Below, one piece after another: positions 1 to 9,747 of a stretch of DNA of 44,088 bases. Made by a program: the position numbers and the translations under genes. This DNA is from Planctomyces sp. (GTDB lineage: Bacteria > Planctomycetota > Planctomycetia > Planctomycetales > Planctomycetaceae), in NCBI GenBank assembly GCA_005778115.1, contig SXKJ01000357.1:1-44088 (forward strand), in the 5' to 3' direction. The notes under the pieces are model-generated. The model was not told the origin of the DNA and ran no database searches. It worked only from the letters and a program-made list of their open reading frames with translations. Positions within the stretch are counted from its first letter, which is position 1, and each line of letters opens with the position of its first letter.

Positions 1-55
1 CAGCCCCCCGGTGCGTTGTTGAACTCACCGGGGGGCTGACGCCGCCCCGCTCGCC
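1..55. repeat. GGCGAGCGGGG-subfamily palindrome, left arm cut by the window edge
   Basis: CAGCCCCCCGGTG ... CACCGGGGGGCTGACGCCGCCCCGCTCGCC. Confidence 0.8.
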
Positions 56-90
56 GATTGCACGATGACCGCAAGAAGAATTTTCCGCGC

Positions 91-1437
91 TCACGCTCCC
101 AAAACTTCGCCGACCGACTCCGTCATGATCTCGACGATACGATCGAGCAACTTGTGCGGCGTGATGATTGGCGGCGCGAGACAGAACACATCCCCGCGCA
201 GTCGCGAGTACAAGCCGCGCCGCTGCGCCGCTAAGTGAACCTTGTGGCCGATCTGCTCGGCCGCCGGATACTCGGCCTTCGTGGCTTTGTCCTGCACAAA
301 CTCGATGGCACACATCAATCCTTTGCCGCGAACTTCGCCAACGTGCGGATGCGACGCCAACGCGACTTGCAACCCAGACAAGAAGTAAGCGCCCTTCTCG
401 GTCGCCTGAGCCGGAAAATCTTCTTGCTCGATGATGTCCAACGTCCGCAGCGCGACTGCGCAGCCGACCGGATGACCGCTGTAGGTGAAGGCGTGCATCC
501 AGGTTTGGTCGGCAGTATCCAGCACGTTGGCGATTCGCTCGCTGACACCGATGCCTCCCAATGGGAAGTAGCCCGACGTGATCGCCTTGGCGAACTGAAT
601 CATGTCCGGTTGCACGCCGTAGTGCTGCAAGCCCCACATCTTTCCGGTGCGGCCAAAGCCGGTGATGACTTCGTCGGTGACCAGCAGCACGTCGTACTGG
701 TCGCAGATTTCACGGATGCGTGGGAAGTAATCCTCCGGCGGCACGATCACGCCGGCCGATCCTTGCACTGGTTCGGCAAAGAACATTGCGACCGTCTCCG
801 GCCCTTCGCGCAAGATGGCTTTCTCCAACTCATTGGCCGCGGCGATCCCCGGACTGACTCCCGCCGGGGCGACATAGCGATACGGATAAGGTGAGGGGAT
901 CTGCACGAAGCCCGGCAACTTCGATTCAAACATCGGCCAGTACGACGCAATCCCCGTGGCGTTCATCGCTCCGAGCGTCGTACCGTGATAGCCCCATTGA
1001 CGACTGATGATCTTCGTCTTCTCCAGCCGCCCCTGCATCCGCCAGAAATAGCGAGCGGTCTTGAAGCAGGTGTCGCTCGATTCGCCCCCACCCGACGTGA
1101 AGAAGAATCGCCGGATCGACGGATAACTCAGCCCCGCTAATCGCTCGGCCAAACGAATCACCGTCGGATGAGAACTCCCCGCATAGGTCGAGCAATACGC
1201 CAACGTCTGCATCTGAGCGGCGGCCGCCTCGACCAATTCCTTGCGCCCATGCCCGGCGACAACGTTCCACAATCCAGAGAGTCCGTCGATGAATTCTCGC
1301 CCATCTGCATCCACCAGGATGGCCCCATCCCCTTTGATCCAAACATGACCACAGTTCTCATGCAGCCTGCGATTGTGCAACGCATGAATCAGGTAGGTGA
1401 GATCGGTCTGCAAGTAATCGGCTTTGGAGGTATTCAT
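91..1437 (-). CDS. Class III (omega) aminotransferase, PLP-dependent
   Basis: 448 aa; motifs 'LLVTDEVITGFGRTGKMWG' and 'MIQFAKAITSGYFPLGGIGVS' (PLP lysine region) typical of class III aminotransferases. Confidence 0.93.
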   Translation of the reverse strand: MNTSKADYLQTDLTYLIHALHNRRLHENCGHVWIKGDGAILVDADGREFIDGLSGLWNVVAGHGRKELVEAAAAQMQTLAYCSTYAGSSHPTVIRLAERLAGLSYPSIRRFFFTSGGGESSDTCFKTARYFWRMQGRLEKTKIISRQWGYHGTTLGAMNATGIASYWPMFESKLPGFVQIPSPYPYRYVAPAGVSPGIAAANELEKAILREGPETVAMFFAEPVQGSAGVIVPPEDYFPRIREICDQYDVLLVTDEVITGFGRTGKMWGLQHYGVQPDMIQFAKAITSGYFPLGGIGVSERIANVLDTADQTWMHAFTYSGHPVGCAVALRTLDIIEQEDFPAQATEKGAYFLSGLQVALASHPHVGEVRGKGLMCAIEFVQDKATKAEYPAAEQIGHKVHLAAQRRGLYSRLRGDVFCLAPPIITPHKLLDRIVEIMTESVGEVLGA

Positions 1438-1513
1438 GGCAGGCAGCCTATGCCAACGGACGGGACGCTTTCAATCGGCGAGGCCAGCAACAACAGCCGG
1501 CAAGTTTTTCAAC

Positions 1514-1591
1514 GTAGGGTGGGTCGAGTCATCGAGACCCACCAGGAACGATGTCAAATCTGGTGGGTCTCGATGACTCGACCCACCCTAC
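1514..1591. repeat. REP/BIME-like palindrome, GTAG type
   Basis: Perfect 32-bp arms GTAGGGTGGGTCGAGTCATCGAGACCCACCAG with a 14-nt spacer. Confidence 0.9.
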
Positions 1592-1625
1592 ATCTTGCCA
1601 ACGCAATGAAATGGACCGGCGGGCG

Positions 1626-2687
1626 TCACCACTCAATCCGAAACTTCGTCCAACGGATGCCGGGGACTCCTTGCTCGACGCACCAGTGAGTCTCCAAAAA
1701 CGTCCCGTCTTGCAGTCGGATCGCAGTCGGGAACCCAAATTGAAAACTGGCGAGTTCATCGACGCCCGTGTTACCGGATGCCGGCCCGTCGCGCAGCGCG
1801 CGAGCGTCGTACAGCAGTTGCTCCGAGTGGACCGCCCACGCGGTGTCGGTAAACGTCGCGAGCACCGCGACGATCCCTTGTTGTCCGTACCGCCGGTTGT
1901 AGAGCACCAGCAGTCGATCACCGCCCAGCGGCAGCGGAGTCATCGTCTGCCCACGAATGCCCGTCGATTGAAACGGCCCCCACGTCCAACCGCCGTCGCG
2001 CGAGATCGCGAAGCTGTCTGGCTGATCGTGATAGTCACCCAGCGTGATCGTCCAGGCGACCGCCATCAGTTGATTCGGAGCGAACTCAACCAGCTTCTGC
2101 TCCCAGAACCCAAACTTGCCGGCCGGGTCTTTGAAGACCGTGCGATGCGCCGGCCAAGTCCGACCGCCATCGTCCGAGACCGCCACGATGACCTCTTCGC
2201 CCAGTCGTTCTTTGCTCACAAGCAGTCCGGTCGGAGCGAGCAATCGCCCCGACGCCAGCGGTCGAATCGAATGCGACACTTCGAGCGTGACATCCGGCAT
2301 TGGGATCACCTGCGGCTGTGACCACGAGCGACCTTCATCGGTTGAAACACAGAACAGCGCCTCGCCTCGCCGCTCGCCGAACTTGTCGTCAAGCGGTCCC
2401 CAATACCGAGTTCCGTAGGCATAAATCGTCCGGCCATCCGGCGAGAGACTCAGCTTCAAGAAATTCGCCGACGGCGGATCAACCGTCTTCGGCAGCAACG
2501 TACCTTCGAGCTTCCACGTCAGCCCGCCATCCGTCGAGCGAACCCAATCGGTCCCTCCATGCACAAACTGCCCCCCTTCCACTCCGAACGAACAGAGGAT
2601 GTCCCCGTTCGGCAATTGAACGGCTTGCGGAAACGCCGACTCCCGCTCATCGAGCCGGCCAGTGTTCAGGATTTGAATGGATGGCAT
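1626..2687 (-). CDS. Sialidase / BNR-repeat exo-alpha-sialidase family protein
   Basis: Repeated Asp-box-like motifs 'STDGGLTWK', 'STDEGRSWS', 'SDDGGRTWP', 'SRDGGWTWG'; start chosen at MPSIQILNTG. Confidence 0.85.
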   Translation of the reverse strand: MPSIQILNTGRLDERESAFPQAVQLPNGDILCSFGVEGGQFVHGGTDWVRSTDGGLTWKLEGTLLPKTVDPPSANFLKLSLSPDGRTIYAYGTRYWGPLDDKFGERRGEALFCVSTDEGRSWSQPQVIPMPDVTLEVSHSIRPLASGRLLAPTGLLVSKERLGEEVIVAVSDDGGRTWPAHRTVFKDPAGKFGFWEQKLVEFAPNQLMAVAWTITLGDYHDQPDSFAISRDGGWTWGPFQSTGIRGQTMTPLPLGGDRLLVLYNRRYGQQGIVAVLATFTDTAWAVHSEQLLYDARALRDGPASGNTGVDELASFQFGFPTAIRLQDGTFLETHWCVEQGVPGIRWTKFRIEW

Positions 2688-2708
2688 GGTGCTCCAAAAC
2701 ATACGGGG

Positions 2709-2951
2709 TTAGTTGACTGCGGCTAATTCTTGGGCATCAGTTTGTTGAGACTGCGAATGCTGATCGAGCAAGGTCTTCGCGGCCTCCAACGCTTCCTCGT
2801 CTTCCAAGTCCCAGACGCCGCCTGCGTCCAAGCGACCCGCAGTCATCGCCAAATTTGCAAAGGTTTGTCCCAACCTCCAATCCGGGCGGATGCGACTGAC
2901 TTCTTCGAGCGCCGCGAGCAAGTCAATTCGTGTTTGTTCAGAAGTTTTCAT
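2709..2951 (-). CDS. Small conserved hypothetical protein
   Basis: 80 aa; 'RPDWRLGQTFANLAM...VWDLEDEEALEAA'; start overlaps the stop of the next upstream ORF (ATGA). Confidence 0.6.
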   Translation of the reverse strand: MKTSEQTRIDLLAALEEVSRIRPDWRLGQTFANLAMTAGRLDAGGVWDLEDEEALEAAKTLLDQHSQSQQTDAQELAAVN

Positions 2952-3247
2952 AGTTTGTCTCCGACCGTAGGTAAGCTGCCGACGGGGCCGTTCAAATCGC
3001 CGGTCACTTCGACCAAGATTATTTCTCCAGGCAGATATTTCGCGACGCGAGTGGCCCGCGTCACACCATCGTAAATCACCAGTTCCCCATCACTTCCCCG
3101 TTTTACTTCCAGTGGCGGCATCCCAACAATTGATTTGCCGTATCGGGACAACTGCCTTTGCAATTTCAGTGGATCAGCGCCGTCACGGCGAGAACCAGGC
3201 AAATGCAATGATGCAGGATCTACGGACAGATACTCGCGTGGTTTCAT
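2948..3247 (-). CDS. Small ParB-like/hypothetical protein
   Basis: 99 aa; 'PPLEVKRGSDGELVIYDGVTRATRVAKYLPGEIILVEV' resembles the core of ParB-like nuclease folds; ATGA overlap with 2709-2951. Confidence 0.55.
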   Translation of the reverse strand: MKPREYLSVDPASLHLPGSRRDGADPLKLQRQLSRYGKSIVGMPPLEVKRGSDGELVIYDGVTRATRVAKYLPGEIILVEVTGDLNGPVGSLPTVGDKL

Positions 3248-3293
3248 TCCTAGACCTTACCGTCACTGACATTGCCGATCGAGCGCATGATCA

Positions 3294-3560
3294 TCAATCG
3301 CGCACCTTCGTCAATCCTCCGAGTCGATAGGCCGCCCGATGACCGATGCGCAACCCATACAAGATCGCATCCGGATGTTTCGCGAGCATTTGCTTGGCGG
3401 CGGCCAAATCGCCGCGATCCAGTTCGTACTCGCCGGTTTCAATATCCATGACCAAGAAAAACCCCTCGAATTGGCTTTCCACTTTGGAGCGGATCGCTCG
3501 CTCGTAGATTTCTTCTCCACGAGTTGCAATCTCATCGCGCGTCAACATGACGTCCAACAT
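3294..3560 (-). CDS. Small hypothetical protein
   Basis: 88 aa; 'SQFEGFFLVMDIETGEYELDRGDLAAAKQMLAKHPDAILYGLRIGHRAAYRLG'; same strand and tightly spaced with two other small ORFs. Confidence 0.55.
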   Translation of the reverse strand: MLDVMLTRDEIATRGEEIYERAIRSKVESQFEGFFLVMDIETGEYELDRGDLAAAKQMLAKHPDAILYGLRIGHRAAYRLGGLTKVRD

Positions 3561-3702
3561 TTTGATCTCTCCGTGTTTCTGGCCACTCGATCAATGACGG
3601 TAGCAATTGTAACCCACCCATCAATCTGGCTGAAACAACGAAAACTGCACGCGGCCCACATCAGCGAACGGGGCCGCTCTCTCACGGTCGCGGTACGGCT
3701 TG

Positions 3703-5160
3703 TTATGCTGGTTTCGGTTTCTTCGGCAACAGCGTCACTGCTACGACAATTCCGCTCAATATAAACAGCCCGCACACCAGAAAGCTGAGCCGATAGCCCA
3801 GCGCGATGGGAGTCATTCCCATCGCCGTCAGCTTGTGCTGGCTGACGAAATCGACGATCGCGCCGTACAAGTAGCCGGCGGGAGCGGCGGGGACCATCAG
3901 CATCGTGGCGAACGCCATGTTCCTCCGCAGGTCGTTCGTGCGCGATGCCGAGCAGATGTAGTTCGGCGAATAGACGCCGATCAGTTCTCCCGCGCCGAAG
4001 ATGCCGAAGGCGACCAAGTACCACGGCCCCGTGACCAGCATCGCCCACACCTGCGCAAGCAGAAAGATCGTCGATGTCGCCAGGATTCCCGTGCGAGGAT
4101 TCGTCCGGGTCAGCACCCAGCCCAGCAAGGCTCCCGCAACGACTTTGAAACTGAACCGCAGCATGTTTTGCAGCCCGGCGTATTTCTCCGGAACGTCCCC
4201 CAGCACTTCGGGCGAATACAGATTCATGTTCGACGGAATCATGTTCCCCGCGTACACGAGGATCGTGACCACCGTTGCCAGGAAGAGAACTCGCTGCTGC
4301 AACAACGAGCGGAAGTGATAGATCAAGGCGACGGCCGCACCGCTCGCCGCGATGTAGCCGGCCCATCGAAATTGTTCGTTCGATTGGACCGAGGCCGCGT
4401 GCAGCAGCGCGACCGAGACGAACATCAGCGGCACGCCGATCAACAGATCGGCCACGGCTGAGATCGGCTCACGAACCGGTTCACGTTCCACGGGCGGAAC
4501 CACTAGGAAGCGTGACACAAATGCCGCCACGGCCATCACCGGAGCACCCGCTCCGAAGAGCGTGACGAAGTTCCACGGATAAGCCACGCCGGAGAATTTC
4601 AGCCCAAACAGATCGCCCCCCAACAGCGCCGTCTGAGCGAACGATCCGAGCACCGCCAAGATCGGCCCGGCTCCGAAGGCGAGGCTCAGCGCGAGTCCTC
4701 TCCGAGATTCATCCGAACCGCGACCGATCGCCTCCCACAACAGCGCGATCGCCGCTGGCATCACCGCTCCCGAAACGCCCCCTTGCAGAATGACCATCGC
4801 CAGCTTCACCCAGTTCGGGAGCGGCAACAGCAGCGTCACGGCCAGTGTCGCCAACATGCAGGCCGACGTCGCATAGCACAGCATCAGATTTCGCTTGAGC
4901 GACGCCACTCGCGGCGACAGCCACGCGATGATGGCCGGTATCGCCGTCATCGCGAAAAACAACGTCCCCGGCAGGTTCGATGTGCGAGCGTCTGCTCCCA
5001 AACGATCGCACAACGATGCCTGCGTGATCCCAACATACAGCACCGGGGCCGCGAGGTATTGCATCCCGGTGCATGTCGCAAAGAGCACGAGGTTCCGCCG
5101 CTGCTCCGGCCACGACAACGGGCACGCATCGTTCGGCGAGTTGCTGGAAGTTTCCGACAT
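3703..5160 (-). CDS. MFS-type transporter
   Basis: Hydrophobic multi-TM protein; start set at MSETSSNSPNDACPLSW rather than the longer ORF start at 5331. Confidence 0.8.
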   Translation of the reverse strand: MSETSSNSPNDACPLSWPEQRRNLVLFATCTGMQYLAAPVLYVGITQASLCDRLGADARTSNLPGTLFFAMTAIPAIIAWLSPRVASLKRNLMLCYATSACMLATLAVTLLLPLPNWVKLAMVILQGGVSGAVMPAAIALLWEAIGRGSDESRRGLALSLAFGAGPILAVLGSFAQTALLGGDLFGLKFSGVAYPWNFVTLFGAGAPVMAVAAFVSRFLVVPPVEREPVREPISAVADLLIGVPLMFVSVALLHAASVQSNEQFRWAGYIAASGAAVALIYHFRSLLQQRVLFLATVVTILVYAGNMIPSNMNLYSPEVLGDVPEKYAGLQNMLRFSFKVVAGALLGWVLTRTNPRTGILATSTIFLLAQVWAMLVTGPWYLVAFGIFGAGELIGVYSPNYICSASRTNDLRRNMAFATMLMVPAAPAGYLYGAIVDFVSQHKLTAMGMTPIALGYRLSFLVCGLFILSGIVVAVTLLPKKPKPA

Positions 5161-5188
5161 GGGGCCTTTCCTTCGGAGACCGCTGACG

Positions 5189-5246
5189 TTTTTCTGTTCC
5201 CATTTTTCTGTCAGCGCATCTGACAGAAAAATAGGGACAGAAAAAA
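5189..5246. repeat. Inverted repeat built from a CTGT-rich motif (TTTTTCTGTTCCCATTTTTCTGTCAG / CTGACAGAAAAATAGGGACAGAAAAA)
   Basis: Arms of about 26 bp with few mismatches; each arm contains TTTTTCTGT twice. Confidence 0.8.
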
Positions 5247-5264
5247 AACGGATGCCATGGCGAA

Positions 5265-6311
5265 TCAGGCGACTCTCAATGGCAGCGCGACTGCCTCGCC
5301 TTTGCGGGCCGAGATCAAACAGGCTTCGCAAATCTCGACGGCAGCTCGGCCTTCGGCTCCGCCGACTTTTGGGGAACGATGCTCGCGGATGCTATCCACG
5401 AACTCTTGAATCACGCCGATGTGCGGGAACAGTCGAATTGGCGACTTCGGTTCTTTGAGATAGTCGAACCGCTCCGGCGAATAGATCCGTTCCCACTTGT
5501 CTCCTTTGCCGAGGTCGAGGAACTCAAAGTTCTCCAAGTCGAACATCGCGTCGCGGCCGAAGACTTGGAAACGGACCTCGCTGCTGGGGAGGCTGGGAGA
5601 AGGCAACTCGGTGGTGATCCACATCTGGGCCATGATGCCTCCTTCGAATTCGATCTGAGCCATCACCGACTGCGCGGGAGCGGCGACGTCGCTGAAGGTC
5701 GTCGCCTGAGCGAATACCTTGACCGCGTTGCGACCGGTCAGCCAACGCAGGAAGTCGGTGTTGTGCGAAGCCATGCCCATGAACAATCCGCCGCTGCGCG
5801 GATCGGCCATCCACGGCCGCTCGTCGAAGAGTTGCTTCGTCAGTGGCAACGGGAATGCCGAGACAGTCCGCATCATCCGAATCGGCCCAATCGTGCCGTC
5901 GTCGATCAATTGCTTGGCTCGGTTCGTGATCTTGCGGAAGCGTTCGGTTTTCACGACGGCGAGGTTCACTCCAGCCGCCGAGCAGTCAGCAATCATCTGA
6001 TCGCACTCGGCGACTGTGGGAGCCATCGGCTTTTCGGCGAGCACATGCTTTCCGGCCGCGGCTGCCAGCCGAGTCAATCGGGCTCGGTCTTGATCGGGAG
6101 TCGCCAAGACCACGGCCGCGACATCCGTGCGAGCCAGCAGCGATTCGACGGATGGCTCGCAGGTAACGCTGTAGTCGGCGGCCAGCTTTTCGGCGCGCTT
6201 GCCTCCCGTGATCGCGACCAAGTGACAGCCTTGGGCGTGATGGCTGGCGACCTCGCTATAGGTCAGCCCCATGAAGCCGCTGCCGATCATGCCGATGCCA
6301 ATGGATTCCAT
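5265..6311 (-). CDS. Gfo/Idh/MocA family oxidoreductase
   Basis: 'GIGMIGSGFMGLTYSEV' Rossmann motif, 'LAEKPMAPTVAECDQMI' EKP motif; start at MESIGIGMIG. Confidence 0.92.
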   Translation of the reverse strand: MESIGIGMIGSGFMGLTYSEVASHHAQGCHLVAITGGKRAEKLAADYSVTCEPSVESLLARTDVAAVVLATPDQDRARLTRLAAAAGKHVLAEKPMAPTVAECDQMIADCSAAGVNLAVVKTERFRKITNRAKQLIDDGTIGPIRMMRTVSAFPLPLTKQLFDERPWMADPRSGGLFMGMASHNTDFLRWLTGRNAVKVFAQATTFSDVAAPAQSVMAQIEFEGGIMAQMWITTELPSPSLPSSEVRFQVFGRDAMFDLENFEFLDLGKGDKWERIYSPERFDYLKEPKSPIRLFPHIGVIQEFVDSIREHRSPKVGGAEGRAAVEICEACLISARKGEAVALPLRVA

Positions 6312-6341
6312 GTGTGTCTCCAATTTCAGGGATGCCGCAAA

Positions 6342-6406
6342 GTAGGTTGGGACTCCGTCCCGACCCTGCACCAACCAATTCAGGTCGGGACGGAGTCCCA
6401 ACCTAC
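6342..6406. repeat. REP/BIME-like palindrome, GTAG-terminated
   Basis: Perfect 24-bp arms GTAGGTTGGGACTCCGTCCCGACC; each arm itself folds as GTAG + GGTTGGGAC-TCC-GTCCCGACC. Confidence 0.85.
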
Positions 6407-7212
6407 AACTCAAACAGCCGCTCCGCATTCTCGCACAGGATCATTCGTTTCTCGCGATCAGTCAGGTCCGCGTGATCAATGCGGATGCGTTGCATCGACG
6501 TGTGATACAGCGGCGAATCGGTGCCGAACAGGACTCGCTCGGCCCCGACTTCACGGACGGCCCATTCGATCAAGTTTGGCGTGATCGACCGAGCGCTCGA
6601 CGTATCGGCGAAGACATTGCCGTGACGGCTTTGCTGGATGGCTCGGACCTGATGCGTGCAGTCGCCGTCCCAGCCGCAGCCGATGTGCGCCAGGATCAAC
6701 TTCGCTTCCGGGAATTGATTGGCAAAGACGACCACTTCGGCGGCGAGACTGTTCTTCTCGCTGCTGTGCGACAGCACGACGGCTTGATGTCGAGCGGCGA
6801 ACTCGAAGATCGCGGCACCGTGTTCTTGAATTGGGTAGACGTGCTCTTCGGGATGGATCTTGATCCCGACGCAGGTCGGCAGTTGCAGCATCTCTTCGGC
6901 TTGTTGGTAGGTTTCTGCTCGACGCGGGTCGATGACGACGTACTGCAACAGCCCCGGAGTGGCAGCGACGATGCTCGCAGCGTTGCGATTGCCGATGACG
7001 GCATCCGCTTTACCCCGCGGCAGCAAGCTCTCCAGCGGAGAGACAATCGTCAGCCGCACGTTGGCTCGGCGGGCTCGTTCGGCGACGACGGTGGCGTCGC
7101 CCGTCATCAATTCATTGATGAGATCCGGACGGCCGCAGTCGTAGCGCCCGAAGTGAGCGTGGACGTCGATCGCGCTGACAGGTTCGGTTCCCATAACAAT
7201 CTCACTTCGCAT
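6403..7212 (-). CDS. Amidohydrolase family (TIM-barrel metal-dependent hydrolase)
   Basis: 'IDVHAHFG' N-terminal motif, 'KIHPEEHVYPIQEHGAAIFEFA', 'LAHIGCG', 'VLFGTDSPLYH'. Confidence 0.88.
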   Translation of the reverse strand: MRSEIVMGTEPVSAIDVHAHFGRYDCGRPDLINELMTGDATVVAERARRANVRLTIVSPLESLLPRGKADAVIGNRNAASIVAATPGLLQYVVIDPRRAETYQQAEEMLQLPTCVGIKIHPEEHVYPIQEHGAAIFEFAARHQAVVLSHSSEKNSLAAEVVVFANQFPEAKLILAHIGCGWDGDCTHQVRAIQQSRHGNVFADTSSARSITPNLIEWAVREVGAERVLFGTDSPLYHTSMQRIRIDHADLTDREKRMILCENAERLFEL

Positions 7213-8497
7213 CTTGTGGAGCCGGTCTCGCGGGCAGGACGAGGGCCATCAGCACCATGGCGGCCAGCAGGATGCCGGTGGCGGTATGAAAGCTGGCGAT
7301 CCGGCCCCAGCGATCTGAGATCAGGCCGAAAAGTACCGAGGCGAAACCAACGAGCGATCCGAGCAAACTTAGGTATGCCATATTCGCTCGCACTTGCGAT
7401 TTGCTCGACGACGTGGCGATGTAGTTTGGGAAGTAGGCCCCGAACAGTTCGCCCGCGCCAAGCAATCCGAACGAGATCAAATACCACGGCCCCGTCACGT
7501 TGAGCACCCAGCCCATGCCGATCACCAGAATTGTTGTGGTCGTCAGCAGCAATGTTTTTGCATTGGTCCTCGTCAGCAACCAACCCAGCCCGAATCCTGC
7601 GATCGCCTTGAATCCAAATCGCAGGAATTGCTGAGTCCCCATCGAACTAGCCGACTCTTCCCCCAAGACGTCCTTCGCGTGGAGCGAGACGTTGTCAAAG
7701 ATCGCGTTGCCTCCCGAATAGACCAGGAAGTAACCGATCGCTCCAAAGATCAACGGGCGATAGGTGAAGAAGTCGTGCAGTCCGCCGAGGATCTCGGCCA
7801 ATCGCGATCCGTCGGTTGGCTCGTCCGCCGGCAGCGGCACAACGAACGAGGCTGCGATCAATGTCTCCAACAACATCAATGGAGCCGCTGCCGCAAACAA
7901 CACCAAGTAGTTGTGAGGAAACGCCAACCCCAGCGTCATTCCCGCGATTGGGTTCGTCGAGAACAGCGCTTGTTGGCCCAATGATCCCACGCAGGCGAAC
8001 AGCGGGCCGACTCCGAACGCGACCCCCAGTGCATGTCCGCGTCGCGAAGTCGAGACGCCTCGTCGGAGCACTTCCCAAAGCGTTGTCAGCATCACACCGT
8101 TGCTCATCCCCAGCACTGCGCCGTGTGTGATGACGACGAGGGTGACGATGCTTGGCGACAGCTTCAGCCAGATTGCGATCGCCACCGCTCCGGTGATGGT
8201 CGCCATCACGATCAACGGAAACACCAGCAGCGGCTTGAGCATTTTCGGTTGTGGCAAAAACCAGGCGACGATGATCGGCACGGCCGTCAGCCACTGATAA
8301 ACCGCGTGAGGCAGGTTGGCCACCGTATCGCTGTTTCCCAAAGCTTTCAGCAGGTTGGCGTGCGTCAGTCCGACATACGACACCGGAGCGGCCAAGTAGA
8401 ACAGGCACCAGAATCCCGCGAAGCAAAAAATGTTGCGTGCCTGCTGAGCCGGTGACAGCGGGCAATCGTCTTCCGTCGGCGGGTTCGGTTCGGACAT
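7202..8497 (-). CDS. MFS-type transporter, paralog of 3703-5160
   Basis: Multi-TM; shares 'YLAAPVSYVGLTHANL' with 'YLAAPVLYVGITQASL' of the other permease; start at MSEPNPPTEDD. Confidence 0.8.
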   Translation of the reverse strand: MSEPNPPTEDDCPLSPAQQARNIFCFAGFWCLFYLAAPVSYVGLTHANLLKALGNSDTVANLPHAVYQWLTAVPIIVAWFLPQPKMLKPLLVFPLIVMATITGAVAIAIWLKLSPSIVTLVVITHGAVLGMSNGVMLTTLWEVLRRGVSTSRRGHALGVAFGVGPLFACVGSLGQQALFSTNPIAGMTLGLAFPHNYLVLFAAAAPLMLLETLIAASFVVPLPADEPTDGSRLAEILGGLHDFFTYRPLIFGAIGYFLVYSGGNAIFDNVSLHAKDVLGEESASSMGTQQFLRFGFKAIAGFGLGWLLTRTNAKTLLLTTTTILVIGMGWVLNVTGPWYLISFGLLGAGELFGAYFPNYIATSSSKSQVRANMAYLSLLGSLVGFASVLFGLISDRWGRIASFHTATGILLAAMVLMALVLPARPAPQDAK

Positions 8498-8618
8498 GCG
8501 GCACCTCGGCATTGGTTCGTGTTCCCTTTCTAACAGCAACCTCCGACGAGCGGCAGGCAACTGGCGGGGCGAATGGGGCAGCGGGTAAAAGTGCCCGACG
8601 AATCGAAGGAGACGACGA

Positions 8619-9665
8619 ATGAGCAATCGAACCTACCGTGCGGGCATCATCGGACTCGGTTTCATTGGCGGAGGCGACCAAGTCTCCGGAGACCGATTGG
8701 GCCAGCGAGTCGCCGACTTGGATGGCAATCACCGCGAGGCATTCTCGAATCACCCGCAAGTGCAATTGGTCGCTGGCAGCAGCAGCGATGCGGGGCGTCG
8801 CGAACGGTTCGTTCAACGAACCAACGCGAAGACGTACGCCGATTGGCGGGAGATGCTCGCTCAAGAAAAATTAGACATCGTCGGCGTCGCGTCGTTTGCG
8901 TCGAGCCATGCGGAATTGACGGCGGCCTGCGCGGAGCGCGGCGTCCGCGCGATTCTTTGCGAGAAGCCGATCGCCACACGCCTGGCAGATGCCGAGCGAA
9001 TGATCGCTGCCTGCCGCTCAGCCGGGAGTCTGTTGGTTATCAATCACAATCGACGGTTCCAATCGCAGTATCGCGAGCTGCAACTCCGCATAGCGGCTGG
9101 CGAAATAGGGGAACTCACTGGTGTCTGGCTGCAATGGGGAACGGGGCGGCTCGGCAACGTCGGCACACACTTCATCGACGCGGCAATGATGCTGACCGGC
9201 CGCCGAGTTCAAGCTGTCTCGGCAACGCTCGATCTGACTGGCCGGCCCGATTGCCGAGGCTCTGAGTTCCGCGATCCGGGTGGCTGGGCGATGTTGCGGT
9301 TCGACAGCGGACTGATGGGGCACGTTCATGCTCCCGACAATCCGACCGGCCCGGTTGCGGTCGTCGTGCAAGGAACGCTCGGCCTCGTCCGCGTCTCTGG
9401 CGGAATCGCGGAGATCGAAACGTGGGCCGGTGACCGCGTTGTCTTGGCGCCGCCTGCAGCCGAGGCCGGCAGTTCGATGGATCAAGCGGTGCGCGAAATC
9501 GTCGGCTGGTTAGACAACGGGACGCCGGTCTGTTGCGAGGCCGAAGATTCCCGGCGAACTTTGGAAGTCATCGTCGCTTGTCATGCGTCACACGCTCGCA
9601 ATGCGGCTTGGGTCGAGTTGCCTTTGGCCGGTGCGGATCGCGATCGCGAAATACGGAGCGGATAG
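8619..9665 (+). CDS. Gfo/Idh/MocA family oxidoreductase
   Basis: 'AGIIGLGFIGGGDQ', 'ILCEKPIATRLADAERMI', 'INHNRRFQ'. Confidence 0.92.
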   Translation: MSNRTYRAGIIGLGFIGGGDQVSGDRLGQRVADLDGNHREAFSNHPQVQLVAGSSSDAGRRERFVQRTNAKTYADWREMLAQEKLDIVGVASFASSHAELTAACAERGVRAILCEKPIATRLADAERMIAACRSAGSLLVINHNRRFQSQYRELQLRIAAGEIGELTGVWLQWGTGRLGNVGTHFIDAAMMLTGRRVQAVSATLDLTGRPDCRGSEFRDPGGWAMLRFDSGLMGHVHAPDNPTGPVAVVVQGTLGLVRVSGGIAEIETWAGDRVVLAPPAAEAGSSMDQAVREIVGWLDNGTPVCCEAEDSRRTLEVIVACHASHARNAAWVELPLAGADRDREIRSG

Positions 9666-9667
9666 CC

Positions 9668-9734
9668 GTAGGATGGGCACTCTTGCCCGTCCTCTTGTTT
9701 TGAAAACATGGACGGGCAAGAGTGCCCATCCGAC
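9668..9734. repeat. REP/BIME-like palindrome, GTAG type (GTAGGATGGGCACTCTTGCCCGTCC)
   Basis: 25-bp inverted arms; same subfamily as 42511-42579. Confidence 0.85.
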
Positions 9735-9747
9735 AAAGGAGTTTCCC

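Noticed and set aside
5379-6584. 401-aa plus-strand ORF
   Set aside because: Antisense to the Gfo/Idh/MocA and amidohydrolase genes; Arg/His/Gln-rich composition typical of mirror frames in GC-rich DNA, no domain motifs.
7695-8864. 389-aa minus-strand ORF
   Set aside because: Out-of-frame overlap with the MFS gene and antisense to the Gfo/Idh gene; Arg/Ala/Gly-rich shadow ORF.
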